From assembly GCA_963739375.1 (NCBI GenBank), contig CAVUAF010000024.1:1-64000 (forward strand): a DNA stretch of 64,000 nt, in the 5' to 3' direction. Under the pieces are notes generated by a model. It worked only from the letters and a program-made list of their open reading frames with translations, did no database searches and was not told where the DNA came from. Shown here in pieces: positions 26,301-33,614 of this stretch (positions are counted from its first letter, which is position 1; each line of letters begins with the position of its first letter). The stretch comes from CAVUAF01 sp963739375. GTDB lineage: Bacteria > Acidobacteriota > Terriglobia > Terriglobales > Acidobacteriaceae. Both the position numbers and the translations under genes were made by a program.

Positions 26301-26571
26301 ACTGCCGCAGCTCGTCCACGTTGTAAATCTCGCCGTTGTAGACGATGACGAAGCGGCCGCTCTCCGAGACCATCGGCTGGTTGGCGGCGGGCGACAGGTC
26401 CTGGATGGCAAGGCGCGCAAACGCCAGCAGGGTGCGGCGCGGGGGATCGATCCAGCGTCCCTCGGCGTCGGGACCGCGATGCCGCAGGGCGGCAATCATG
26501 GCCGCGGCGGAGCGCTCCAGGCGCCCTTCCCCTGCCGGTTCGCGCAGCCGCTGCCCTGCGAAACCGCACAT
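23398..26571 (-). CDS. Asparagine synthase-like amidotransferase fused to GT4
   Basis: A 1057-residue fusion. Residues 1-~600 form an AsnB-type amidotransferase: Cys2 (MCGFAG), LRHRGPDAEGRW, IVYNGEIYNVDELRQL, SDTEVLLAVIE, LLSGGVDSSLVAEVI, VLLTGDGGDEVFGGYTRY and LPDDILVKTDRMAM. A Pro/Ala-rich linker (residues ~610-651) consists of two imperfect 21-residue repeats. From residue ~652 a GT-B glycosyltransferase follows: IVYLTLDGLLEPLGRSQIVRF, PYLFDVRGYWIDEKV, GLVTLNSLIAADL, VVWLGAVRPSYYTDESL and the donor site MPTKLAEFFAAGVRVVQYGG. ATG 26571 starts 2 bases after the methyltransferase stop; frame continuing to 27552 is a shadow. A separate GT start at ATG 24645 remains possible. Confidence 0.88.
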   Translation of the reverse strand: MCGFAGQRLREPAGEGRLERSAAAMIAALRHRGPDAEGRWIDPPRRTLLAFARLAIQDLSPAANQPMVSESGRFVIVYNGEIYNVDELRQLISRPASSFVTHSDTEVLLAVIEARGLERTLVHANGMFAIALWDTREQTLLLARDRLGKKPLHYELGPDRFTFGSELKAILAGDPAPRATSADAIRAYFTLNYIPAPLSIFTNVHKVRPGHILRLGADWRITETRYWSLDDVLARREYERVSHEEIVERTAGLLEDATRRRLVGDVPVGVLLSGGVDSSLVAEVIAQRLQVPLRSFTIAVDDKEYDESAQASAIARAVGIENVPLRLTPADALGLVDRVVETLDEPFGDFSALPTFAVCQLARHHATVLLTGDGGDEVFGGYTRYTYANGWRAAAMQLYARWRSGRLALPRRRMALEIYRRLMTVGPARGSMPAGELAEWAADLQLPAEASLLDHLRYLDFQLYLPDDILVKTDRMAMASSAELRSPFLDHRLVEWSWQLPEAELVQGSRRKRVTRELFEQRIGSHYLQPRKFGFGIPIGDWLRGPLREQVETAIGELAGRTDLPPHVVPHAWWSGLQRDSTRWMHRVWLLYVFWRWSEHWEKAGRVPAGAVDVAGPTLPSLAPAPARGHSAVEVAEPTPSPMARARARGHIVYLTLDGLLEPLGRSQIVRFIERLAALGFRYTVVSLEKEWDLAQQTEVAALRARLEALGIRWVFAPYAWGGGVARFARNWANVFALAAHATRRHPADLLHVRGHVPASIACVLQPLTGTPYLFDVRGYWIDEKVSETGGLLGRLAYRTGKGLERLLARRAAGLVTLNSLIAADLRDQVLRGREFPQAVIPTCADYDAFTPAGDFAQVMAPQLLARLRGKLVVVWLGAVRPSYYTDESLRLFRHVLELRRDAHLLGITQQPEALQRALSLNGIPEAAYTVATARHHETPAWLRLADWGLLLLVEQLSSRGAMPTKLAEFFAAGVRVVQYGGNGEVREAVRAAGKGIVLHDLTEESLRAAAGEIALSPGAGAAKNWAARDATRPRFGLEAGVERYRQVLQAAMRGQT
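24619..24744. repeat. Two imperfect 63-bp direct repeats in the fusion linker
   Basis: GTGGCCACG opens each unit (24619 and 24682), and both units contain matching segments such as GCGACGGC and GGC(T/C)(C/A)GGC(C/T)AC. Each unit is 21 codons, so the open frame is kept. They encode V(D/E)VA(G/E)PT..S..A..ARGH twice, exactly at the AsnB/GT junction. Confidence 0.6.
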
Positions 26572-26573
26572 GA

Positions 26574-27581
26574 TCAGGCCTCCGCCAAGTGCCCTGCGGC
26601 TTTTTCCGCGGCCAGCGTCAGTCCGCTCGTGGCCAGCCGCCGGGGCGCCGCCAGGCCCGCCGCCGCGAACCACGCCCGCAGCTCGGGCTCGCTGATCGGC
26701 GCATCGTAGCGCGGCGCCAGCATGTCGAAGGTGTCCAGCACCGCCCAGCGATACCGGTCGCGTAAAGATAGCTGGCGGTTTTCCACGTAGTTCGCTACCG
26801 GGAGAAGGAAAGAAAAACCCCGTCCCAGCAGCGGCAGGCGCAGCAGGATTTCCGTGAGGGGGAACAGCAGCGGCATCAGCACCTTGATCGCGAGCAGCAA
26901 CGCGCGGCTGGGCAGGCGCGAGGTGAGCGGCCGCACCAGGTACTTGGCGTTCAGCTTGGTCCACGGCTTCCGTTCGTAGACGGTGACCGCGAGCCGCCCC
27001 TCGGCTTTCAGCAGCGCCGCCAGCGCTGGAACGCACGCGGACGGGGAAGGCGTGTGCTGCAACACGCCCAGGCTGTAGACGCCGTCGATCGCGCCGCGTG
27101 CGAACGGCAACTCGTAGATGCTGGCCTGCACCAGGTGGACGTTCTCCCGATCTCCCAGCGAAGCGCGCGCGGCGTCGACGGCATTGCTCAGGTCCATCCC
27201 AATCACCTCCGCGCCGGTGCGCGCCACCACTTCGAGAAACCGCCCGGCGCCGCACCCGCCCTCGACGATCCAGCGGCCCCGCATCCACTCCGCCGACCAC
27301 CCGGTTTCCGTGTAGAAGCGCTGCTCCGAGAGCCGGGTGCGGTTTGCGCTGTCCAGTTGCTCCAGGCGAAACCGGTTCCACTGCAGCCCGAACGACGCTG
27401 CGTAGTTCTCCGCTGGGACGAAGCGCGGCACCCCGTTGACGATCGGGTAGCGCTGCGCGCAGCCAGGACAATGGAGGACGCCACGCACGATGTCGCCGCC
27501 CGCGGCAGCGTCTTCTGCCTCGCAGCTCAGCACGCCCTGGCAGCGCGGGCATCGGAGCACGTCAAGCAGCTTTCGAACCAT
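26574..27581 (-). CDS. Class I methyltransferase with Trm112-like zinc ribbon
   Basis: A 335-residue protein. The N-terminus holds a Trm112-like zinc ribbon with two Cys pairs (LRCPRCQG and LHCPGCAQRYPIVNGVPRFV). The SAM core follows: WIVEGGCGAGRFLEVVART, GMDLSNAVDAAR, VHLVQASIYELPF, GVYSLGVLQHTP and LAALLKAEGRLAVTVYE. A hydrophobic segment (ALLLAIKVLMPLLFPLTEILL) could touch a membrane. It is the first gene of the 22-kb minus-strand operon. On the minus strand a TATACT box near 27650 lies upstream of its ATG, without a convincing -35. The substrate is unknown; lipid-linked glycan is a guess from the hydrophobic stretch. Confidence 0.82.
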   Translation of the reverse strand: MVRKLLDVLRCPRCQGVLSCEAEDAAAGGDIVRGVLHCPGCAQRYPIVNGVPRFVPAENYAASFGLQWNRFRLEQLDSANRTRLSEQRFYTETGWSAEWMRGRWIVEGGCGAGRFLEVVARTGAEVIGMDLSNAVDAARASLGDRENVHLVQASIYELPFARGAIDGVYSLGVLQHTPSPSACVPALAALLKAEGRLAVTVYERKPWTKLNAKYLVRPLTSRLPSRALLLAIKVLMPLLFPLTEILLRLPLLGRGFSFLLPVANYVENRQLSLRDRYRWAVLDTFDMLAPRYDAPISEPELRAWFAAAGLAAPRRLATSGLTLAAEKAAGHLAEA

Positions 27582-27729
27582 GGGCCGGAAAGTCGCGACC
27601 GGCGCTGAATTCCGCCGTCGCGAGCTGCCAGTATACCCGCAGCTCCGGCGCCGCGCCCCGGGCAAATTTCACTCCCAACTGCGCCGGCGCCGCGTGGTAC
27701 ATTGCTCTCGCGAGCCGCCTCGTCACCTC

Positions 27730-28593
27730 ATGAATCCTGCCTGGGACCAGCCGTTTTATCGCACCGCCTACGAAGGTTTCGAGGTCCCGGAGAACTTCCC
27801 GGACGCCGCCGCCCTCGCCGACTACCGCGCCCTGCTGTTGCGCAAATCCGAGCTGCAGGTGGCATACATTCGCCGCCTCGGCGGCCAGCGCCGCCTGCGC
27901 GTGCTCGAGTATTGCAGCGGCAACGGCCGGCTGCTGATCGCGCTGGCGCTGGCCGGGGCCCTGGAAGCAGGCATCGGCATCGAGATTTCCGCGTCGCGTT
28001 CCGCCTTTGCCCGGCGCTGGGCGGAGGAGCTGGGACTTTCCCAGGTCGAGTTCTGCGTCGCCGACGTGCTTGACCCAAACGCCGCACCGGACGCCCGGTT
28101 CGACGTGGTCGCGGTGCTGACCGGCGCCTTCCAGTACTTCCATGCCATTGCCGAAGCGGCGCCCGCGGGCGTCTTGCGGGCGGCCGCCCAGGCACTCCAG
28201 CCCGACGGAGCGCTGCTGCTGGAGCTGTACCAGCTCGATCCGCAGTTGGTGCAGATGCTGGCGCTCAGCGGCGGCGAGCTGCGCCTGTGGCACGAGTTGC
28301 CGCCCGCCGACCGCTTCGCCTACTACCTCGACCACTTCCGTTTCTTCGCCCCGCAGAGCTGCATGCAGCACGGCAAGGTCTTCATTGGCCGCAATGGCGC
28401 CATTGACGCCGGCCGCGTCGAAGTCCTCCGCTATTACACGCCCGCCGAAATCGCTGCCCTGCTCACCCAGAACGGGTTCCGGGCGCCGCAGCTGTGGGGC
28501 GACTTCGCGGGGCGCGACTTCGCCGCCGATCAGGACCATACCCTGGTGGTCGCCGCGCGCCCGCGAGCGGTGGCCGCGACGACGGCAGGCTGA
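27730..28593 (+). CDS. Class I SAM-dependent methyltransferase
   Basis: A 287-residue protein with the methyltransferase core LRVLEYCSGNGRLLIALALAG (motif I with CSGNG), GIGIEISASRSAFARRW, EFCVADVLDPNAAPDARFDVV and a long helical insertion. The later part DGALLLELYQLDPQLVQML and RYYTPAEIAALLTQNGF is typical of small-molecule methyltransferases. It is divergent from the operon at 27581 and 3 bases before the next gene, so both are likely co-transcribed. No specific substrate can be named; a role in decorating the locus glycan is inferred from position only. Confidence 0.8.
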   Translation: MNPAWDQPFYRTAYEGFEVPENFPDAAALADYRALLLRKSELQVAYIRRLGGQRRLRVLEYCSGNGRLLIALALAGALEAGIGIEISASRSAFARRWAEELGLSQVEFCVADVLDPNAAPDARFDVVAVLTGAFQYFHAIAEAAPAGVLRAAAQALQPDGALLLELYQLDPQLVQMLALSGGELRLWHELPPADRFAYYLDHFRFFAPQSCMQHGKVFIGRNGAIDAGRVEVLRYYTPAEIAALLTQNGFRAPQLWGDFAGRDFAADQDHTLVVAARPRAVAATTAG

Positions 28594-28596
28594 GAG

Positions 28597-29613
28597 ATGC
28601 TTCATTGGCTCAAGCAGCACTGCAAGAACCTCCCGTACCCGCTCCTGCTGCGCGGCTACTACGCCGATTGCTTCGCCGGCTACTGGCGCCAGTATGAGCG
28701 CGCGCGCCAAGCCGCCGGCGTCCCCCGCCTCGATGACCTCGACCTGGCGCCCTGGAAGCGCAGCGACACCCTGTTCGTGCTGGCCAGCGGCCCTTCCATC
28801 AACCGGCTGCCGCCCGAACGCTGGCAGGCCATCCGCCGCGCCGATTCCGTCGGCTTCAATTTCTGGCTCCTGCACGACTTCGTGCCCACCTATTACTTCT
28901 ACGAGTGCACCAGCCCCTGGGCGCCGCCGGGCGCCACCGTGGACCCGGTGGCTTCGTTTGAAAACGCGCTCCGCTTGTTCCTCGACCAGGCGGCCCTCCG
29001 CGCCGAGGCCTACCGTAACGTACCCAAGATCGTCATGGACCTGGTCCAGACCGCCCCCCTGCACGACATCATCGATCTGCCCGCCGGCTTTCGCCGCCAT
29101 CTCCACGCGGCGATCACGCTCCCCCTGGCCGCACGCACCGACGAGGAATTCGCCCTCGGCCTCCGTTACCTGGTCCGCAAGGGCGCCTTCCGGCCGAGCA
29201 CGCGCATCCGCTACCTGTTCAAACATTGCGGAACGCTTTCCACCATGGTCGCGTTCGCGGTGCGCATGGGCTACCGCCGCGTGGTGCTCTGCGGCGTCGA
29301 TCTGAGCGACGAGGACCGCTTCTACCACGACACCGAGGAGTTCCCCGACCAGAAAGGCGCGGTCATGTACACTCACCTCCGCAACACCGGCAAGAAACAC
29401 CTGCTGCTGACCCGCTACGCCTGGGGCAACAGGCCGATTGACGTGGTGCTGCTGGCGATGAAGAGGTACCTGCTCGATCCCGCGGGGATCGAGCTCTACG
29501 TCGAGAATCCGCGCTCCGAACTGGCGGGACGCATTCCGGTCGCCCCCGCTTCGCTCTTCGCGGAAATCAATCAACGGGCGGGAGAGCTCACGCCGGGCGC
29601 CGCCACAACGTGA
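28597..29613 (+). CDS. DUF115/GT42 sialyltransferase-like protein
   Basis: A 338-residue protein. Near residue 58 it has TLFVLASGPSINRLPPERW, resembling the GNGPS(L) donor-site start shared by the CMP-sialic-acid-using GT42 family and DUF115 proteins. Later, GTLSTMVAFAVRMGYRRVVLCGVDLS and DTEEF complete a Rossmann-like half. It lies beside a nonulosonic acid biosynthesis operon, so transfer of that sugar is a reasonable hypothesis. The family match is my reading of short motifs and could instead be a DUF115 protein of unrelated role. It overlaps the convergent flippase gene by 26 bases at the 3' end. Confidence 0.5.
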   Translation: MLHWLKQHCKNLPYPLLLRGYYADCFAGYWRQYERARQAAGVPRLDDLDLAPWKRSDTLFVLASGPSINRLPPERWQAIRRADSVGFNFWLLHDFVPTYYFYECTSPWAPPGATVDPVASFENALRLFLDQAALRAEAYRNVPKIVMDLVQTAPLHDIIDLPAGFRRHLHAAITLPLAARTDEEFALGLRYLVRKGAFRPSTRIRYLFKHCGTLSTMVAFAVRMGYRRVVLCGVDLSDEDRFYHDTEEFPDQKGAVMYTHLRNTGKKHLLLTRYAWGNRPIDVVLLAMKRYLLDPAGIELYVENPRSELAGRIPVAPASLFAEINQRAGELTPGAATT

Positions 29614-31063
29614 GACCCTGGCGGAGGTCGCGCCCGCCCAACAGCAACAGCGCCGCCGCCACCACCACGAATCCCACCCCCAGCGCCACCACGCGGGGCG
29701 CTCCGGCCAGCGGCAACTGGGTCACCATCAGCACCGCGAGATACAGCGCGGTGCCCATCGCCAGCCGCGCCGTGCGGTACGGCAGCGCGAAAACGCGTTG
29801 CGCGTAGCCGTACATGACGACCGCTTCCACGGCGTAGGCAACGATCGTGGCCCAAGCCGCTCCGTACATGCCCCAACGCGGAATCAACGCGAAATTCAGC
29901 GCCAGGTTCGCGGCAAAGGCCACCAGGCTGGCCTTCAGCAGCAGGTCTGTCCGCTTGCCCTGGATGGCGGCGACATGGAACAGGGAAAACAGCGCGTGGA
30001 AGAAATACCCGCCGATGATCCAGGGCACCAGGCCACCGGCCTCGGCATAGCGGGCATCAAAGAACCACTGCACAAAATCGCGCGCCACCACCGAACCCAG
30101 CGTCGCCACCGCCAGCAGCCCGAAGGCCAGACCGGTCGAGATGCGGCCCAACGTCGCCCGCGCCGCATCGCCCTGGCGCGCCACCTCGAAGAAGATCGGG
30201 TTCCACGCCTGCATCACCGAAACCGTCGCCAGGTACATCACCATGCCCAGGGAATAGGCGAGCGAGTAGAGTCCGACCTCGTGCAGGTCGCGATAACGCT
30301 CGAGGATGAGGCGGTCGGCGGCCACTAGCCCGGCCGCCATGAACGCCTGCGGCACCAGCGGTAGGGCCAGCCCGAGCGAGTCGCGCACCGGCCGCCACTG
30401 CCATCCTCCGCGCAGCCACTTCGCCAGCAGCAGCATCGCAACCATCGCCGCCGCGGCGCCCGCCGCCGCTTTGCCGAGCAGCATGCCGCGCGCCCCGCCT
30501 CGCATCCCGACCACGAACGTGATTGCCAGCGCCGTGGTGGCGACAAAGGTCAGGATGGCCAGGGCCGCAAAGCGCCCCGGCCGGCGCTGCACCTGGTAGA
30601 GCACGAGCCGGTAATCGAGGACTTGCTGCGCCGCCGCTGCCACCAGCGCCAGCCCCAGAAAGGGATAGAAGGGAACGGAAAAGCGCGGCAGCAGCACCGC
30701 CAGCAGATACGGGCCCGCGGCCAGCGCCAGCGCCAGCGTCGCCCCCAGTACCAGCAGCCCGAAGCGCAGCACCGAGCTGAGATAGCGGCGTAGCGCCGGC
30801 GCATCATCGAGGTACTGGAAGTAAAGCCTCGCCATGGCGCCGCTCATGCCCAGGCCGCCGAGAATTCCCACGATAGCGGCCAGGGTCTCCGCCAGGCTGA
30901 TGGCGCCGTAATCGCCGGGCGTGAGGAAGCGCGTGTACAGCGGGAGCAGCAGGAAGTTCAGCGCCTTGATGCCGAAGTTAGGGATGGCATAAATGGCGGA
31001 GCCGCGCAACAGGTCGCGCGCCACGCCGCGCGCGGCGGGCGGCGTCACTGGCGGCTCACTCAC
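29588..31063 (-). CDS. Wzx-type polysaccharide flippase (MOP superfamily)
   Basis: A 491-residue membrane protein with 12-14 hydrophobic segments. The N-terminal GSAIYAIPNFGIKALNFLLLPLYTRFLTPGDYGAISLAETL is the standard start of lipid-linked oligosaccharide flippases (polysaccharide biosynthesis family). LPLVPQAFMAAGLVAADRLILERY is the mid-protein repeat start. It exports undecaprenyl-PP-linked units across the inner membrane. The ATG overlaps the end of the PseI-like gene by 8 bases; the gene ends the nonulosonate operon. Its 3' end overlaps the convergent gene at 28597-29613. Confidence 0.9.
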   Translation of the reverse strand: MSEPPVTPPAARGVARDLLRGSAIYAIPNFGIKALNFLLLPLYTRFLTPGDYGAISLAETLAAIVGILGGLGMSGAMARLYFQYLDDAPALRRYLSSVLRFGLLVLGATLALALAAGPYLLAVLLPRFSVPFYPFLGLALVAAAAQQVLDYRLVLYQVQRRPGRFAALAILTFVATTALAITFVVGMRGGARGMLLGKAAAGAAAAMVAMLLLAKWLRGGWQWRPVRDSLGLALPLVPQAFMAAGLVAADRLILERYRDLHEVGLYSLAYSLGMVMYLATVSVMQAWNPIFFEVARQGDAARATLGRISTGLAFGLLAVATLGSVVARDFVQWFFDARYAEAGGLVPWIIGGYFFHALFSLFHVAAIQGKRTDLLLKASLVAFAANLALNFALIPRWGMYGAAWATIVAYAVEAVVMYGYAQRVFALPYRTARLAMGTALYLAVLMVTQLPLAGAPRVVALGVGFVVVAAALLLLGGRDLRQGLTLWRRPA

Positions 31064-32130
31064 TGTCCGCGCGCTGGCCGCGCACCACCAGCTCCCAGTT
31101 CAGCGGCGTCCCGGCTTCAAGGTCGCGGGCCGCCGTGCAGCCCAGCACTTCCGCCAGGTGCCGCGGATGCAGCCCGTTCGCCGGCCGGATGGAGCGCACA
31201 TTCTCGCTGCTGAAAACTTCGCCCGCGCACACCGGCTTCACCACGAACAGCGAGCGGCGGAAGGCGCGGCTGGCGTCTTCGACCGGGTTATGCCCGTAAT
31301 CCACGTGCCCCAGCGCCTTTTCGACCGTGCGGATCGCCTCCACCATCTCCTTGAACTCGCCCGGCTCCAGCGAGAACGCGCTGTCCGGACCGGGCACCGC
31401 GCGGGAAAGCGTGAAGTGCTTCTCGACCAGGTTCGCGCCCAGCGCCACCGCCGCCACCGGCACGCTGATCCCCATGGTGTGGTCGCTCAACCCTACCGGG
31501 CACCCGAAGCGCTCGGCCAGGTCGGCGAGGGTGCGCAGGTTCATCTCCTCGGGCGGCGACGGGTAGGCGCTGGTGCACTTCAGCAGCGCGATCTCCCGGG
31601 CCCCCGCCGCCCGCGCCGCCTTCACCGCTTCTTCGATCTCGTCGAGCGTCGCCATGCCCGTGGACAGGATCAGCGGCTTCCCGGTGCGCGCCATCTTCTC
31701 GATCAGTCCCACGTCCACCAGCTCGAAGGAGGCGACCTTGTGGCACGGCACGCCCATCTCTTCCAGAAAATCCACGGCGGTGGCGTCGAACGGCGAGCGA
31801 GAACAGCACCATGCCCAGCTCTTCGGCGGCCTGCTTCAGCTTCGGCTGCCACTCCCAGGGCATGTACGCCTCCTGGTAGAGGTCGTGCAGCAGCCGCCCA
31901 TCCCACAGCGTGCCGCCGCCGATGCGGAACCACGGCTGGTCCGAGCGCAGCGTAATGGTGTCGGCGGTGTAGGTCTGCAGCTTGACCGCGTCCGCGCCCG
32001 CCTGCTGGGCGGCCTGGACGAGCTGTAGCGCCTGCTCGTAATCCTGGTTGTGATTGGCCGACAGCTCGGCGACGCAATAGACTGGGCACCCGCGGCCTAT
32101 GTCTCTGCCGGCGATCGTGATCTTGTTCAT
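31056..32130 (-). pseudogene. pseI: PseI/NeuB-family nonulosonate synthase, frameshifted
   Basis: This gene encodes a sialic/pseudaminic acid synthase: PVYCVAELSANHNQDYEQAL, ADAVKLQTYTADTITL, KVASFELVDVGLIEKMA, GKPLILSTGMATLDEIEEAV, LLKCTSAYPSPPEEMNL, FGCPVGLSDHTMGISVPVAA and EKHFTLSR are the TIM-barrel signatures. The C-terminus has the SAF domain (LFVVKPVCAGEVFSSENVRS, NGLHPRHLAEVLG), most like PseI. It condenses PEP with a 6-deoxy amino sugar. One extra base near 31795 (GCTCGCC where TCGTCGCC would fit) breaks the frame between MVLFS and PFDATAVDFLEE. This may be a sequencing error. It overlaps the PseG fusion stop (ATGA). Confidence 0.85.
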
Positions 32131-33611
32131 GGCACCTTCGCCCCCGCCATGCGCACGCGCGACCAGACGAAGTGCAGCGCGGGTTGATGGCGCACCACCG
32201 TATCCCCCGCCGCCGCATAGCCGGCAGCCAGAAACGCGCGCGCGGAAGCCTCGTTGGTCGGTTTCACGTAGGCATGCACGCGCGCGATCGCGGGCCGCGT
32301 GGCCATTTGGCGCGTTGCCACCCGGATCAGCTGTGTCCCGGTGCCGCGGCCGCGGTGCGCCGCATCGAGGCTGATGGAAACGGTGGCATCCGCATCCGCG
32401 ATTTCAAACCGTACCTGCCCGATGGCCTCCCCCTCGACCGTCTCCGCGATCCAGTAACGGCAATTGCCGTCGCTCAGCCGCGCCCCGAACCATGGCACAT
32501 GCTCGGCCCACGTGATCGTGGCGCTCGTAAACGACGCGGCCCGCACCGCCGGATCATTTGCCCAGCGAAACACCAGGGCGCAATCTTCCGGCTGGGCGGG
32601 GCGCAGCCGGATCGGTTGCAGGCCAAGCGCCGCAACCACACGCGCGGCGCCGTGGCCGTCTACCAGCCGCCGGCCCCGCTCCGCCGCCGCCCGCCGCCGT
32701 TTATCCTGCAACAGTTGCCGCACCACGGCGCCGATTTTTTTGCCGGCGCCGGCCAGGGGCAGCGCCAAACCCTCCCGCAGCAACCAGGCGGCGACCCCCC
32801 GCTGGTTGTCGGCAACGGCGGTAACGGCCATGGGGAGGCCGGCGTGCAACAGCTCCCAGCACGTGCTGCCGGCGGCGGAAACGGCCGCATCGGCCCAGGT
32901 CAGCAGGGCCGGCATGTCGGCCGCGGTGATGATTTCGATCACGGCGCGCGCGCCCGCGGCCGCCTGCCTCAATGCGTCCAGGTGCGGATTGGCGGGACCA
33001 ACCACGATCCGCAACTCCAGCCCCGCTTCGCCGGCCAGCGCGCGCAGCACTATGCCACTCCGGTTGGTCGCATCGCTGCCGCCGAAAACCACCAGCACCC
33101 GCTGGCCGTCTCCCGCCCGGGCCCGTGCCGGTAATTCCCGGAACTCGCGCCGCACCAGGGCATAGTTGAGGCCGAGCAGCAACTGGGTGCCGGGTGTCCG
33201 CTGTGCGTACAGACCCGGCTCGGCATACGGGTTCGGGTTGAGCACGCGGTCCACGCAGTAGCGATCGTTGCCCCCGCAGTCATCGACCTGCAGCACCGGG
33301 AATCCGGCCGCCTGCAATGCCCGGTGGTAGGGCGGACCGAAACCATAGCCATCCACGACGATCCAGGCTGCGGCACGGGCCCGGGCCATGGCCGCCGTGT
33401 CGGCCGCATCATCGCGCGCGGGAACGGCCACTTCCATCTCTTCGTCCCGCAACCGTGCCGCAATCGCCTCCGGCAGCCGCGTGCTGACGAAGCTCACGCT
33501 GCCGCCGCCGTCCTGCCACGCCTGGGCCAGCGCCAGGCAGCGCATGACGTGGCCGGTGCCGATGGCGGTATCGGCGTCGGCCCGGATGACGAGGCTGGGA
33601 CGGGCGAACAT
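32127..33611 (-). CDS. pseG: PseG hydrolase fused to PseH-like acetyltransferase
   Basis: A 494-residue fusion. Residues 1-~330 are PseG, a GT28-like UDP-sugar hydrolase that removes UDP in pseudaminic acid synthesis: RADADTAIGTGHVMRCLALAQAW, VDGYGFGPPYHRAL, VLVVFGGSDATNRSG, and SAAGSTCWELLHAGLPMAV. Residues ~345-494 are a GNAT domain like PseH: RLRPAQPEDCALVFRWANDP, IGQVRFEIADADATVSI, and RGRGTGTQLIRVATRQM. PseH acetylates the 4-amino group before PseG acts, so the fusion joins two consecutive steps. It follows the class III aminotransferase gene by 3 bases. A related SpsG-type protein occurs in Bacillus spore-coat sugar clusters. Confidence 0.9.
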   Translation of the reverse strand: MFARPSLVIRADADTAIGTGHVMRCLALAQAWQDGGGSVSFVSTRLPEAIAARLRDEEMEVAVPARDDAADTAAMARARAAAWIVVDGYGFGPPYHRALQAAGFPVLQVDDCGGNDRYCVDRVLNPNPYAEPGLYAQRTPGTQLLLGLNYALVRREFRELPARARAGDGQRVLVVFGGSDATNRSGIVLRALAGEAGLELRIVVGPANPHLDALRQAAAGARAVIEIITAADMPALLTWADAAVSAAGSTCWELLHAGLPMAVTAVADNQRGVAAWLLREGLALPLAGAGKKIGAVVRQLLQDKRRRAAAERGRRLVDGHGAARVVAALGLQPIRLRPAQPEDCALVFRWANDPAVRAASFTSATITWAEHVPWFGARLSDGNCRYWIAETVEGEAIGQVRFEIADADATVSISLDAAHRGRGTGTQLIRVATRQMATRPAIARVHAYVKPTNEASARAFLAAGYAAAGDTVVRHQPALHFVWSRVRMAGAKVP

Positions 33612-33614
33612 GGC

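Noticed and set aside
23860..26709. 949-codon open frame on the plus strand
   Set aside because: It is antisense to the AsnB-GT fusion, has no recognisable domain, and is an expected by-product of high-GC third positions.
26572..27552. N-terminal extension of the AsnB-GT frame
   Set aside because: The translation before MCGFAG is Arg/Gly/Pro-rich and coincides with the methyltransferase gene in another frame. AsnB-type proteins need the Cys directly after Met.
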